Origin: Chlorobaculum tepidum TLS
GTDB taxonomy: Bacteria; Bacteroidota; Chlorobiia; Chlorobiales; Chlorobiaceae
Assembly (NCBI RefSeq): GCF_000006985.1
Contig: NC_002932.3
Location: 1,571,551 to 1,635,550, forward strand
Length of the DNA stretch: 64,000 nucleotides
Reading direction: 5' to 3'
A program made the position numbers and the translations under genes. The notes below the pieces were generated by a model. It made no database searches and was not told where the DNA came from. It saw only the letters and a program-made list of their open reading frames with translations. Position 1 is the stretch's first letter. Each line of letters starts with the position of its first letter. Positions 7,285-16,938 of the stretch are shown piece after piece.

Positions 7285-9510
7285 ATGATCTCCCGCCGTC
7301 TTCGGGCGGCAATGACAGTCTGGCTGCTTCTCGTTCTCTCCATACCGGGGGTGCTAAGGGCTAAAGAAAGTTCGTCCTCTGCAAACGGCAAACCTGCGGT
7401 GTTCCCGGAGGTCAAAAGCATCAAAATCACCGGCAACAAAGCCCTGACGACCGAAGAGATCAGGGAGGTCATGTCCACCTCAACGCGCAACTCATTCTTT
7501 GGCACCGGGCTTTTTGCAGGTGCACGAAGACCATTCATCGCCGACGATTTCGAGAAAGACATCAGCCTTATCCGCAAGCTTTACACCTTCAAAGGCTATT
7601 TCTTCGCCGATGTCGAACCCACCGTCAAACGGAGCAAAAACGGTGATGTGAGTATCACCATCCGGATCAGGGAAAACCAGCCAACCCTTCTCGATTCGCT
7701 CAGCTACGCGGGTCTGGACTCCATACCTGAAAATCTCCGCTCTCGTTACCTCAAAAAAAGCCTCCTGAAACTCCAGCAGATATTCAGCGTTGAAAAGCTG
7801 ATCGAGGAACGGGATCGTACCCTCGATTTTTTCCGGGAGCACGGTTATACCTTTTTTCATCCCGACAGCATCAGGATCACGGTCGATACCCTTGGCCTTC
7901 ATGCTGGAGTACGGTTCGACATCAGCCTCCCCGGACGCTACGCCTACGGCCCGGTAAAGGTATTCGTCCACGATCCCCTGAAGAAAGACAACCCGGCAAT
8001 CGCGAAGACATTCGTGCGGGACAACGTTTCGGTCACCATTTACGGCCACCAGAAGTTCTCGCCGAAGGTGTTCTCGTCGGCCATCGCCTGGAAGCAGGGT
8101 GCCCTGACCCGCCAGTCACTTGAACAGAGAACGCTTGAAAATTTCGGATCGACCAATCTATTCTCATCCATCTCGATGCAGAAAGATGCCGCACGCGCCG
8201 GAGCGATTCCCATAACCATCGATCTCGACCCCGCTCCCAAGCACCAGATCGAACCCAAACTGCTGGTTGACAATCGCTACGGCTCCCTGTTTGTGGGCGG
8301 CGCGCTTTCCTATGAGAACCGAAACCTGTTCGGCGCCGGCCAGCAGCTGAAACTTTCGACCAACTACGGCAGGCAGCTCTCCTCGGACACCAACGTTCTC
8401 TCCAGCCTCAGCGCCGACCAGTACGACAAGCTCATTCCCTATGAATTCAATATCAAGGCGGACCTCGTCATTCCGAGGCTTGGTAAACAGGGGTCGTACT
8501 ACAACGGAACCGTCGAATATGCGCAATCAAAACTGCCGGTGCTGCTCGACAGCAAAAGGGAGCTGATTCGCGCAACCTACAGCACCCGCCCGACCAGAGT
8601 TTCAAAACTAGACTTCGATTTCTTCGAACTCGAAGTGGCCCGCAAGGATTCGCTGCGCGGTTTCCAGCAACTCTTCAAGAACGATTTGGCTCAAAACATC
8701 GGCATCAATCCCGCCGATCCGGTAGCGGTTAACCGCGGCCTCGACAGCCTGCTCCAGACCCGGCTGAACCAAACCTTCAGGCTTCGTTATAGCCTGTCGA
8801 ACCGCGAAAAATCCACGCGGTCGAAAAGGTCGCCCATATGGAACTTCTCGGTGACGGCGGAGGAGTCGGGCAGCTTGTTGTGGCTGATCGACAAGTACAT
8901 CGATAAAAAGTCCTACGCCGGATTTACCGACTCTGATCCGCAGATTTTCGGAACGCCCTACAACCAGTACGTGAAGCTCGACACGCAACTGGCCGTCACC
9001 AAAAATCTTTCACCCAAACGACAGGTGGCGGCCAGAATCGCCCTCGGCTGGATGAGCCCGTACGGCAAGGCCGATACGACGCCGGAAGATCACCGCTTTT
9101 ACGCGGGCGGGTCGAACAGTATGCGCGGCTGGGTCTTCGGAACGCTCGGCCCCGGAAGCTGCCCGAACGCGGCAGTCTCCAACTTCGGCGCGGATATCAA
9201 GGCCGAACTCGGCCTCGAATACCGGATACAGTTTTTCAAGGTCTTCGGCCAGGAGTCGGGCATCGCGCTCTTTACCGACGCAGGCAACATCTGGGACAGA
9301 ACCGGCCCCTACGCCTTCTCGCTCCGCTCGCTCACGCAAGACTTCGCCTGGGACTGGGGCGCGGGGCTGCGCATCGGTTCGCCAATCGGGCCGTTCCGGT
9401 TCGACTTCGCCTGGAAGCTGCACGACCCCGCCAATCCGCAGCCGTGGCGCTTCTCACAGACGAAACTGACCGATTTCACCTTTAACTTTGGAATCGGAGA
9501 AACGTTTTAA
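7285..9510 (+). CDS. BamA/TamA-family outer-membrane protein (POTRA plus Omp85 barrel)
   Basis: About 741 residues from the ATG at 7285. A signal peptide (RRLRAAMTVWLLLVLSIPGVLRA) is followed by POTRA-like repeats (VKSIKITGNKALTTEEIREVM; later DVSITIRIRENQP) and a C-terminal beta-barrel with YAGGSNSMRGWVFGTLGPG, the Omp85 loop-6 RG motif. The protein ends in Phe, as barrel proteins do. The likely role is insertion or secretion of outer-membrane proteins; BamA and TamA cannot be told apart here. The start is unclear: the ATG at 7285 has GAGG directly abutting it, a TTG at 7279 is in frame, and the well-placed ATG at 7268 is out of frame by one T. Confidence 0.88.
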   Translation: MISRRLRAAMTVWLLLVLSIPGVLRAKESSSSANGKPAVFPEVKSIKITGNKALTTEEIREVMSTSTRNSFFGTGLFAGARRPFIADDFEKDISLIRKLYTFKGYFFADVEPTVKRSKNGDVSITIRIRENQPTLLDSLSYAGLDSIPENLRSRYLKKSLLKLQQIFSVEKLIEERDRTLDFFREHGYTFFHPDSIRITVDTLGLHAGVRFDISLPGRYAYGPVKVFVHDPLKKDNPAIAKTFVRDNVSVTIYGHQKFSPKVFSSAIAWKQGALTRQSLEQRTLENFGSTNLFSSISMQKDAARAGAIPITIDLDPAPKHQIEPKLLVDNRYGSLFVGGALSYENRNLFGAGQQLKLSTNYGRQLSSDTNVLSSLSADQYDKLIPYEFNIKADLVIPRLGKQGSYYNGTVEYAQSKLPVLLDSKRELIRATYSTRPTRVSKLDFDFFELEVARKDSLRGFQQLFKNDLAQNIGINPADPVAVNRGLDSLLQTRLNQTFRLRYSLSNREKSTRSKRSPIWNFSVTAEESGSLLWLIDKYIDKKSYAGFTDSDPQIFGTPYNQYVKLDTQLAVTKNLSPKRQVAARIALGWMSPYGKADTTPEDHRFYAGGSNSMRGWVFGTLGPGSCPNAAVSNFGADIKAELGLEYRIQFFKVFGQESGIALFTDAGNIWDRTGPYAFSLRSLTQDFAWDWGAGLRIGSPIGPFRFDFAWKLHDPANPQPWRFSQTKLTDFTFNFGIGETF

Positions 9511-9542
9511 CCGAATTCATTCACGCTTAACATTTTGAATCT

Positions 9543-10205
9543 ATGCCCGGAAAAACCACACTGCTTGCCCCGTCGATCCTCTCCGCAGACTTCACGAACC
9601 TGAAAGCCTCGGTCGAGCTTGCTGAAAAGGCCGGTGCCGACTGGATGCACTGCGATGTGATGGATGGCATTTTCGTGCCCAACATCACCTTCGGCTCTTT
9701 CATCGTGCAGGCGATTAAACAGTGCACCAGCATAGTGATTGATACTCACCTGATGATCGTCGACCCCGACAAGTATATCGAAGATTTCGCCAAGGCCGGT
9801 TCCGACCAGATTACCGTGCACCTCGAAGCCTGCCCGCACCTGCACCGCACGATCCAGCTCATCAAAAGCCTTGGGGTGAAGGCTGGCGTCTCAATCAACC
9901 CCGCAACTCCGGTGTCGCTGCTTGAACCGGTACTCGCCGATCTCGATCTCGTGCTCCTGATGTCGGTCAACCCCGGCTTCGGCGGGCAGAAATTCATACC
10001 CGGCGCGATCAAAAAAATCATGCAACTCGACGCCATGCGCATGGAGATGAATCCGGAGATGGTGATTGCCGTCGATGGAGGCGTCACCGAAGAGAATGCT
10101 GCGATGATAGTCGATGCCGGAGCAGATGCACTCATCGCAGGCACCGCCTTCTTCCGCGCTCCCGATCCGGTAGCCGCAGCGAAAAAATTAAAAGGGCTGG
10201 AGTAA
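9543..10205 (+). CDS. rpe: Ribulose-phosphate 3-epimerase
   Basis: It interconverts ribulose-5-phosphate and xylulose-5-phosphate in the pentose phosphate pathway. The 220-residue TIM barrel carries LAPSILSADF at the N-terminus, HCDVMDGIFVPNITFG, THLMI, VNPGFGGQKF and the phosphate-binding VDGGV and ADALIAGTAFF segments. The metal and catalytic His and Asp residues are in place. It follows the porin gene by 32 bases and ends at a bidirectional terminator facing trpC. Confidence 0.96.
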   Translation: MPGKTTLLAPSILSADFTNLKASVELAEKAGADWMHCDVMDGIFVPNITFGSFIVQAIKQCTSIVIDTHLMIVDPDKYIEDFAKAGSDQITVHLEACPHLHRTIQLIKSLGVKAGVSINPATPVSLLEPVLADLDLVLLMSVNPGFGGQKFIPGAIKKIMQLDAMRMEMNPEMVIAVDGGVTEENAAMIVDAGADALIAGTAFFRAPDPVAAAKKLKGLE

Positions 10206-10214
10206 GAAAAGAAA

Positions 10215-10248
10215 AAGACTTATAGGTCTCACAGGGCCTATAAGTCTT
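10215..10248. terminator. Bidirectional terminator between rpe and trpC
   Basis: A perfect 12-base stem, AAGACTTATAGG (10215-10226) with CCTATAAGTCTT (10237-10248), around a 10-base loop. A-rich sequence lies 5' and T-rich 3'. It serves two convergent genes. The arm motif CCTATAAGT recurs at 31784-31792, next to another large hairpin. Confidence 0.8.
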
Positions 10249-10294
10249 CTATGAAAAGAGAAGATTTCCGGAAGTTATCTGTCCACCACTCCCC

Positions 10295-11065
10295 CTAACC
10301 CCACGAGAACTGCCTCAACTCCTCGCTTGCCAGCAAACCCTCGCCGATGAGCACAGCGTCAAAGCCGGCGTCCTGCATGAGCAGCACATCGTCGCGGCGT
10401 TTCAGGCCGCTTTCAGCGACGGAGAGCACGCCTTCAGGATACTCCCGCTTCAGGTTAACCGAGGTCATGAGATCGACGGTGAAGTCGCGCAGATCGCGGT
10501 TGTTGACCCCGACAATCGTAGAACCCTGCTCGATGGCAATATCAAGTTCACGGCGATCGTGCACTTCGACCAGCGCGTGCAGGCCAAGTTCAGCGAAAAG
10601 CTGGAGGTAGTCGCGGAGTTGCGACGGTTCGAGCGCCGCCACGATGAGGAGCGCCGCATCCGCGCCCATGAGGCGGGTTTCGTAAATCTGGCTCTCGTCG
10701 ATAATGAACTCCTTGCGGAGCACAGGAATGGAGAACTGCTGCGTGATCGCCTTCAAGTAGTCTGGCGACCCCTGAAAGTAGTGGGAGTCGGTAAGGACGG
10801 AGAAGGCCGACGCGCCAAGTTCGGCGTAGCGCGCAGCGATGTCAAGCGGACGAAAATCCTCGACGAGCACGCCGCGCGAGGGCGATGCCTTTTTTACTTC
10901 AGCGATGAGATTGATGCCGCCGTCACGGCTCGTAATGGCCGAGCGGAAATCGCGCGTCGCCGGAAGATCGCCGCACGCCTCACGATAGCGGCGCTCCGGT
11001 TTCAGCTTTTTCAGTTCGGCAACCTCTCTTGCCTTGGTCTCGAGAATCCGGGTAAGATAGGTCAT
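10295..11065 (-). CDS. trpC: Indole-3-glycerol-phosphate synthase
   Basis: It closes the indole ring in tryptophan synthesis. The 256-residue barrel has the family blocks [59 protein letters not shown] and [11 protein letters not shown]. It is a stand-alone enzyme with no TrpF fusion. Its ATG overlaps the stop of the upstream carB half-gene by four bases, so the two are coupled. No other trp gene is nearby. Confidence 0.97.
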   Translation of the reverse strand: MTYLTRILETKAREVAELKKLKPERRYREACGDLPATRDFRSAITSRDGGINLIAEVKKASPSRGVLVEDFRPLDIAARYAELGASAFSVLTDSHYFQGSPDYLKAITQQFSIPVLRKEFIIDESQIYETRLMGADAALLIVAALEPSQLRDYLQLFAELGLHALVEVHDRRELDIAIEQGSTIVGVNNRDLRDFTVDLMTSVNLKREYPEGVLSVAESGLKRRDDVLLMQDAGFDAVLIGEGLLASEELRQFSWG

Positions 11066-12546
11066 GCCGCGCTTCCAGCTGCCATCTGTCGAAGTTCGTC
11101 CTCGAATTCGACGATCTGTCGGATGTTGTCAAGGAACCACGGGTCGATGCCGGTCGCCTGATGAATCTCCTCGACGGTTGCGCCAGCCTGGAATGCATAG
11201 CGGAGATAGAACATCCGGTCAGCCTTGGGAATCTTGATCTTTTCGAGCAGATCCTCTTTGGCGAATTTGCGCTGCTGCTGGGTCATGTCGATGACGTTCA
11301 TGATATCCTTCCCATCGCAGCCCAGACCGGCCCGACCGATTTCGAGACCGCGAAGCGACTTCTGGAGCGCCTCGCGAAAATTGCGTCCGAAAGCCATCAC
11401 CTCGCCGACCGACTTCATCTGCACGCCGAGGCGCGAATCGACATTCTTGAACTTCTCGAAATCCCAGCGAGGCACCTTCACCACGGTGTAGTCAATCGAA
11501 GGCTCGAAGCTTGCGGGCGTCGTCTTGGTGATGTCGTTGGTAATCTCGTCGAGCGTATAGCCTACCGCGAGCTTGGCAGCTACCTTGGCAATCGGGAAGC
11601 CAGTCGCCTTCGAGGCAAGCGCGGAGCTTCTCGACACGCGAGGATTCATCTCGATGACCACGATGCGGCCACTCTTCGGGTTGATCGCGAACTGGATGTT
11701 ACTGCCGCCGGTCTCGACGCCGATTTCGCGGATGATTTTGATCGAGGCGTCACGCAGCTCCTGATACTGGCGGTCGGTGAGCGTCTGCGCCGGAGCGACC
11801 GTGATGCTGTCGCCGGTATGCACGCCCATCGGATCGACGTTCTCGATGGAGCAGACGATGATGACGTTGTCGGCCAGGTCGCGGATCACCTCAAGCTCGT
11901 ACTCCTTCCAGCCGATCAGACTCTCCTCGACCAGCACCTCGCCAATTGGGCTCTCGGCCAGACCGCGCCGCACCATGTCGTAGTAGTCGGCCTTGGTCTC
12001 GGCGAAACCGCCACCCGTGCCGCCGAGCGTAAAAGAGGGGCGAATGACAATCGGCAGACCGATCTCTTCAAGCGCCTCCTTGGCCTCTTTCTCGTTGCGA
12101 ACGAAGAAACCCTTGGCCATTTCAAGGCCGAGCTTTCGCATCGCATCGCCGAAGAACTCGCGATTCTCAGCCTTGCGGATGGCGCGGAACTTCGCACCGA
12201 TCAGCTCGACACCGTGGCGTTCGAGCACGCCCGACTCGGCCAACTTCACCGCCGTGTTCAGCGCGGTCTGACCGCCCATGGTCGGTAGCAGCGCGTCCGG
12301 CTTCTCCTTTTCGATGATCTTGGTGACATAGTAGGGCGTGATCGGCTCGATGTAGGTGGCATCGGCCAGCTCGATATCGGTCATGATCGTCGCGGGATTG
12401 CTGTTGACCAGAATGACCCGGTAACCATCCTCCTTGAGCGCACGGCACGCCTGGGTGCCTGAATAATCAAACTCACACGCCTGCCCGATAACAATCGGGC
12501 CAGCTCCAATCACCAGAATAGACTTGATGTCCTCGCGTTTTGGCAC
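11062..12546 (-). CDS. carB: Carbamoyl-phosphate synthase large chain, N-terminal half (split CarB)
   Basis: At 494 residues it is about half of a normal CarB (~1070). It begins [21 protein letters not shown], contains the first ATP-grasp domain ([46 protein letters not shown]) and stops inside the oligomerisation domain ([17 protein letters not shown]). This half makes carboxyphosphate and carbamate. The second ATP-grasp and allosteric domain must be encoded elsewhere. The ending is clean and overlaps trpC, so this is a natural gene split rather than a frameshift. Split CarB is known in Aquifex and some archaea and, as I recall, in Chlorobium. Confidence 0.92.
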   Translation of the reverse strand: MPKREDIKSILVIGAGPIVIGQACEFDYSGTQACRALKEDGYRVILVNSNPATIMTDIELADATYIEPITPYYVTKIIEKEKPDALLPTMGGQTALNTAVKLAESGVLERHGVELIGAKFRAIRKAENREFFGDAMRKLGLEMAKGFFVRNEKEAKEALEEIGLPIVIRPSFTLGGTGGGFAETKADYYDMVRRGLAESPIGEVLVEESLIGWKEYELEVIRDLADNVIIVCSIENVDPMGVHTGDSITVAPAQTLTDRQYQELRDASIKIIREIGVETGGSNIQFAINPKSGRIVVIEMNPRVSRSSALASKATGFPIAKVAAKLAVGYTLDEITNDITKTTPASFEPSIDYTVVKVPRWDFEKFKNVDSRLGVQMKSVGEVMAFGRNFREALQKSLRGLEIGRAGLGCDGKDIMNVIDMTQQQRKFAKEDLLEKIKIPKADRMFYLRYAFQAGATVEEIHQATGIDPWFLDNIRQIVEFEDELRQMAAGSAA

Positions 12547-12681
12547 TAGTCTTCCGCTTTTAAATCTTGAGGTAAACTGTCAGTTGCGTAATGTACAAAA
12601 ATTTTCATCTCTTCTTTGAGGGAACACGGTGGGTTTGATGGACGAAGTGGGCGAACAAGAGCTCACTCTTTCATTCATAAT

Positions 12682-13113
12682 TTAAGCGATTACCTTGATC
12701 TGCTCCTGATGGAATCCGCCGGAATCGCGTCGGAGCCACGAGGTGACCTCCCTTGGCACGCCGCCGTAGAGCGAGATGATCAGCATCGAATGGCCCGCGC
12801 TGGCGAAATCGATGTCGTTTCTCGATGGAACGGCAGTCGAGTTGATATGCGAATGATAAGAGCCGACCACCACCAGACCGAGGCTATGGGCCTCGCGCTC
12901 CACGTCGATGAATTCGTTATAGGCGATTTCAAAGCCGTTCTCCTTGCCGTAGTAGAGCACGTTCCGGCACGGCGCGACTTCGACCACGATGTTGTCAATG
13001 TTTCCGCGATGGTCAACGACCTTCCGGCCAACGAGCAGGCCGCAGCACTCGTAGGGAAGATCCCTGACGGCATGCTCCTGGATGATCTCAAACTTGCGAC
13101 GAGGTAATTTCAT
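12682..13113 (-). CDS. JAMM/MPN+ metalloprotease (M67 family)
   Basis: A 143-residue Mov34/MPN domain protein. The zinc motif is complete: HSH-x7-S-x2-D in GSYHSHINSTAVPSRNDID, with an upstream Glu in the N-terminal part. Bacterial relatives act as isopeptidases on ubiquitin-like or sulfur-carrier proteins, for example removing cysteine from CysO in Mec-type systems. The start chosen is the ATG at 13113 (MKLPRRKFEII); the frame extends further to 13179, inside purD, without a better start. It follows purD on the same strand. No ubiquitin-like partner is visible nearby, so the substrate is unknown. Confidence 0.85.
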   Translation of the reverse strand: MKLPRRKFEIIQEHAVRDLPYECCGLLVGRKVVDHRGNIDNIVVEVAPCRNVLYYGKENGFEIAYNEFIDVEREAHSLGLVVVGSYHSHINSTAVPSRNDIDFASAGHSMLIISLYGGVPREVTSWLRRDSGGFHQEQIKVIA

Positions 13114-13145
13114 GTACAGCCCACTACAAAAATGTCCCGAATGAT

Positions 13146-14423
13146 TCAAAGCGCCTTCGCGCCAATGTCGCGGCGGCAATACGCGCCTTCGAATTCGATG
13201 GCATCCACCGCGCGATAGACCCGATCGAGCGCCTCTTTCAGCGAACCGGCACAGGCCGTCACTGAAAGCACGCGGCCACCGGAGGTCACCAGCGCATCGC
13301 CGTCGCGGCGCGTACCGGCATGAAAAACAAGCACGCCCTCCATATCGTTCACTGTCGGATCGATGGTGATCACCTTGCCGGTCTCGTATGCGTCGGGATA
13401 GCCCGCCGAGGCCATCACCACCGTCGCAGCAGCGCCCTCCTGCATCTCAAACGGCACGACTTCGAGACCGCCCTCGACGCTCGCGAGCAGAGCGTCGAAG
13501 AGGTCGCTCTTCAGCATCGGCAGCACCACCTGCGTCTCCGGATCGCCAAGCCGCGCGTTGTACTCGACCACCGATGGCACGCCCTTGTCGATCATGAGGC
13601 CGACGTAGAGAAAACCGGTATAGGCATATCCGTCGGCCCTCATCCCGGCGAGCGTCGGGCGGATAACCTCCTCCTCGACCCGCCGCATCACCTCCGGCGT
13701 CACCAGCGGAGCCGGTGCGTAGGCCCCCATGCCGCCAGTGTTCTTGCCGGTATCGCCCTCGCCGATCCGCTTGTGATCCTGCGCAGAAAGGAAGAGCTGA
13801 TAATTTTGACCATCGGTCAGGGCGAACACACTCGCCTCCTGGCCAGAGAGGAACGCCTCGATCACCACCTCGTCGGCAGCATCACCGAAGATGCGCGACT
13901 CGAAAAATTCGTGGATCGCCTCAAGAGCCTCATCGCGGCTCATCGCAACGACGACACCCTTGCCCGCGCAGAGGCCGCTCGCCTTGATCACTTGCGGAAA
14001 GGTCGGGCACGTTTCGAGGAACGCCTTCGCGGACGCATAATCGCGGAACACCTCGTACCCAGCGGTCGGAATGCCGTGGCGCTTCATAAACTCCTTGGCG
14101 AACACCTTGCTCGTCTCCAGTTGCGCTGCCTCGGCGGTCGGGCCAACCACCTTGAAGCCCGCCTCGCGGAACCGGTTGACGATGCCCGCTTCGAGCGGCT
14201 GCTCCGGGCCGACCACCGTCAGACCAATCGACTCTTTCGCGACCAGTTCGAGCAGCGCGTCGATGTCGGTCGCCTTAACCGGCGTGTTACGCACCTTGCC
14301 GCCCATCGTGGCCGTGCCGCCGTTACCGGGGGCCACGAAAACGGTCGAAACCTTGCTGCTGCGCGCGACGGCCCAGGCCATGGCATGTTCCCTGGCGCCG
14401 CTTCCGATAATCAGAACCTTCAT
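13146..14423 (-). CDS. purD: Phosphoribosylamine-glycine ligase
   Basis: GAR synthetase, the second step of purine synthesis, joining phosphoribosylamine and glycine with ATP. It has 425 residues of the usual length: N-terminal LIIGSGAREHAMAWAVA, the ATP-grasp segment ASGLCAGKGVVVA, then the family signature RLGDPETQVVLP near residue 290. It is transcribed toward the JAMM protease gene with a 32-base gap, so the two may share a transcript. It diverges from the DUF374 gene across 183 bases. Confidence 0.97.
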   Translation of the reverse strand: MKVLIIGSGAREHAMAWAVARSSKVSTVFVAPGNGGTATMGGKVRNTPVKATDIDALLELVAKESIGLTVVGPEQPLEAGIVNRFREAGFKVVGPTAEAAQLETSKVFAKEFMKRHGIPTAGYEVFRDYASAKAFLETCPTFPQVIKASGLCAGKGVVVAMSRDEALEAIHEFFESRIFGDAADEVVIEAFLSGQEASVFALTDGQNYQLFLSAQDHKRIGEGDTGKNTGGMGAYAPAPLVTPEVMRRVEEEVIRPTLAGMRADGYAYTGFLYVGLMIDKGVPSVVEYNARLGDPETQVVLPMLKSDLFDALLASVEGGLEVVPFEMQEGAAATVVMASAGYPDAYETGKVITIDPTVNDMEGVLVFHAGTRRDGDALVTSGGRVLSVTACAGSLKEALDRVYRAVDAIEFEGAYCRRDIGAKAL

Positions 14424-14606
14424 GTTTGCGTATAAAGTGATGGCCTCAAATCACCCTGTGGTTTGTCGGCGTGGATTGTTAAATTGCATCCGGCTGAGCG
14501 GGCCGGGCAAATGCAGGTATATAATGCATCGACGATCACAAAAACAATAAAAAAATCCGCTCTTAAAACCTCGCCTCCATTTCCCGATACACCGTTGACC
14601 CACTGA

Positions 14607-15236
14607 ATGGCTTTCGTGAAACCAATTCTCCTGAAGAGCGCCACCTGCTTGCTCCCCCGCGTTCTCAAGCTCCTTTTCGCGACGCTGAAAATCAACGTCG
14701 GGTACGCCGGAGAAAAGCTGCCGGATGACCAGCGTGGCGTGATGTTCGCCTTCTGGCACGGCAAGATGATTGCCGGATGGCTGCTGGCAAGACGGTTGTA
14801 TCCGAAGCGTGAGATTTCAGCCGTCGTCAGCCTCTCCGGCGATGGACAGATTCTGTCGGACACGCTCGACCGGCTCGGCTTCCACCTGATTCGTGGATCG
14901 AGTTCGCGGGGCAAGGAGGTGGTTCGTCGCGGCATCGGGGTAGCCCTGAGCAACGGCGGCGTGGCAGCTGTGACGCCCGACGGGCCGCGCGGGCCGCACC
15001 ACCGCTTCAAGTACGGCACGCTCCGGCTCGCTGCACAGCACCGCACGCCGGTGGTATTCGCGGAGATCAGTTATGACAACGCCCGCCGCCTGAAAAGCTG
15101 GGATAGGTTTGAAATCCCGCTTCCCTTCAGCCGCGTCAGGGTCACGCTGCACGTCGTCCAGGTACCGGAGTTCCCGACCGAGGAGGCCTTCCGCGCCTGG
15201 GCCGATGAACTCTCAACAGGATTTGACGATGCATAA
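14607..15236 (+). CDS. DUF374 lysophospholipid acyltransferase-like protein
   Basis: 209 residues, starting with a hydrophobic N-terminal segment. The core FAFWHGKM and the VTPDGPRGPHHRFKYG block define the DUF374 family, relatives of LpxL/PlsC acyltransferases in which His acts as the base. It overlaps lpxK by eight bases, so a role in acylating a lipid A precursor in the inner membrane is likely but inferred. The acyl donor and acceptor cannot be read from the sequence. Confidence 0.85.
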   Translation: MAFVKPILLKSATCLLPRVLKLLFATLKINVGYAGEKLPDDQRGVMFAFWHGKMIAGWLLARRLYPKREISAVVSLSGDGQILSDTLDRLGFHLIRGSSSRGKEVVRRGIGVALSNGGVAAVTPDGPRGPHHRFKYGTLRLAAQHRTPVVFAEISYDNARRLKSWDRFEIPLPFSRVRVTLHVVQVPEFPTEEAFRAWADELSTGFDDA

Positions 15237-16281
15237 CCGCAGCGCCGCCATCCTCCTGCGCCCCGCCGCCGCACTCTACGGCATGGTGATGAGCCTGCGC
15301 AACTGCCTCTACGACCAGGGGATTTTCAAGAGCTGGCATTCGCCGATTCCTGTGGTTTCTGTCGGCAACATCACCACCGGTGGCACCGGCAAAACCCCGC
15401 TCGTGGACTGGATCGTCAAGTTCTACGAAGCTTCCGGGATTGCAACAGCAATCGTATCGCGGGGTTACGGACGCCGGACAAAAGGCGTACAGCTCGTCTC
15501 GGATGGCGGCCGCCTGCTGCTCGGCAGCCGCGACGCGGGCGACGAAACCGCGATGCTCGCCGCGCGAAATCCCCGCACCATCGTGGTGGTCGCCGAAAAG
15601 CGCGTCGAAGGCGTGCAATTCCTGATGCACCAGTTCGCCGACCGCCTGCCCGGTGTGATCGTACTCGACGACGCATTCCAGCACCGCAAGATCGCGCGAG
15701 ACCTCGACATCGTGGTGGTCAACGCCGGAGCGCCGGAGGAGATCGACGCAATGCTGCCCGCCGGACGTTTGCGCGAACCACTGCGAGGATTACGTCGCGC
15801 ACACCTCATCATCCTCGGCAAAATCACCGACGACGCCAACTCCGCGACGCTGCTCCAGACATTGCGTGAGACCGGCAAACCGGTGATCCGCTCGAAGATC
15901 AAACCAGGTAAACTGATACATGTGGATGGATCGGAAAACGAAACGAATGAATCCGTCAAGACCCTCGCCTTCGCCGGAATCGGCGCACCGGAAGGGTTCC
16001 TGCACAGCCTCAAAACGGCAGGAATAAAGATTGCTGCAACAAAGTTTTTCCGGGACCACGAGCCTTATACAGAATCGGCGATCCGCTCGATCATCGGCGA
16101 AGCGAAGCGGCAAGGCCTCGTACCGGTCACAACTGAGAAAGACTGGTTCCGCATCGCGGATGAGCCGGAGCTTGCCGAAATGCTCCGGCAGGTAGGCTGC
16201 CGCTATCTGACGATTACCCCCGAATTCCCGGACGGGACGCAGGAGTTGGAGAGGCAGTTGCTGGATGTGTTGAAGCGCTGA
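15229..16281 (+). CDS. lpxK: Tetraacyldisaccharide 4'-kinase
   Basis: It phosphorylates the 4' position of the lipid A disaccharide at the inner membrane. The 350-residue protein starts at the ATG at 15229, overlapping the DUF374 gene by eight bases; the open frame extends back to 15109 but without homology. The Walker A segment is VSVGNITTGGTGKTP, followed by VSRGYGRRT and VIVLDDAFQHRKIARDLDIVVVNA (Walker B type). The C-terminal part ends in PVTTEKDWFRIAD, typical of LpxK. Confidence 0.95.
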   Translation: MHNRSAAILLRPAAALYGMVMSLRNCLYDQGIFKSWHSPIPVVSVGNITTGGTGKTPLVDWIVKFYEASGIATAIVSRGYGRRTKGVQLVSDGGRLLLGSRDAGDETAMLAARNPRTIVVVAEKRVEGVQFLMHQFADRLPGVIVLDDAFQHRKIARDLDIVVVNAGAPEEIDAMLPAGRLREPLRGLRRAHLIILGKITDDANSATLLQTLRETGKPVIRSKIKPGKLIHVDGSENETNESVKTLAFAGIGAPEGFLHSLKTAGIKIAATKFFRDHEPYTESAIRSIIGEAKRQGLVPVTTEKDWFRIADEPELAEMLRQVGCRYLTITPEFPDGTQELERQLLDVLKR

Positions 16282-16315
16282 ACTAACTAAAAATCTATTT
16301 CGAAAAGAAGGATCC

Positions 16316-16861
16316 TCAGTCTTCCTTGACGATTTTCGATATGGCTTTAAAGGTATCACCTTCAGCAACACGCAAGAGTTCGAACATTGCCATCTCGGTG
16401 CTGGTTGGCACGGCCCCGGCGCGTTCGATGCAGCGGATGCCGAGCGCGCGGTTCTCCTCGGTTCGCGACGACACGCCATCGGTGACCAGATGCACGTTGT
16501 ACCCAAACTCAAGCAGTTCCACGCAGGTCTGGTAAACGCACACATGAGTCTCCATGCCAACCACGAGAATGTCGTTGCAGCCAAGCACACGAAGGCGTTT
16601 CATGAACTCTTCGTTGCCGCAACAACTAAACGAAAGCTTCTCGAACGGCAAATCGTCGCCAATCAGCACGCCCAGTTCATCGACCGTGCGACCAAGTCCT
16701 TTCGGATACTGTTCGGTATGAACCACCGGCACCCCGAGAAGCTTGCACGCCCGGATCAGCTTGCCAGTGTTTTTTATGACGCGATCCGACTGAAAAACGG
16801 CGGGAGCAAGTTTTTCCTGAATATCGATGACGAGCAGAAGAGTTTCTTTCGGAGTGATCAT
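16316..16861 (-). CDS. Isochorismatase-family cysteine hydrolase
   Basis: 181 residues from the ATG at 16861 (MITPKETLLLVIDIQEKL). The alpha/beta cysteine hydrolase fold is evident, with Asp in VIDIQ, Lys in FEKLSFSC and the nucleophile Cys in METHVCVYQT. It most resembles the YcaC and nicotinamidase-related branch of unknown substrate. Starts at 16912 or 16903 (after AGGA) are possible and would add a 14-17 residue leader. It is a single gene convergent with lpxK. Confidence 0.85.
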   Translation of the reverse strand: MITPKETLLLVIDIQEKLAPAVFQSDRVIKNTGKLIRACKLLGVPVVHTEQYPKGLGRTVDELGVLIGDDLPFEKLSFSCCGNEEFMKRLRVLGCNDILVVGMETHVCVYQTCVELLEFGYNVHLVTDGVSSRTEENRALGIRCIERAGAVPTSTEMAMFELLRVAEGDTFKAISKIVKED

Positions 16862-16938
16862 AATGTGCTGTTGACTATGGTTCAAGCGTGATACTGAATC
16901 CATTTCCTGCATTTTTGAAGATTTTAAAATAGAGCAAT

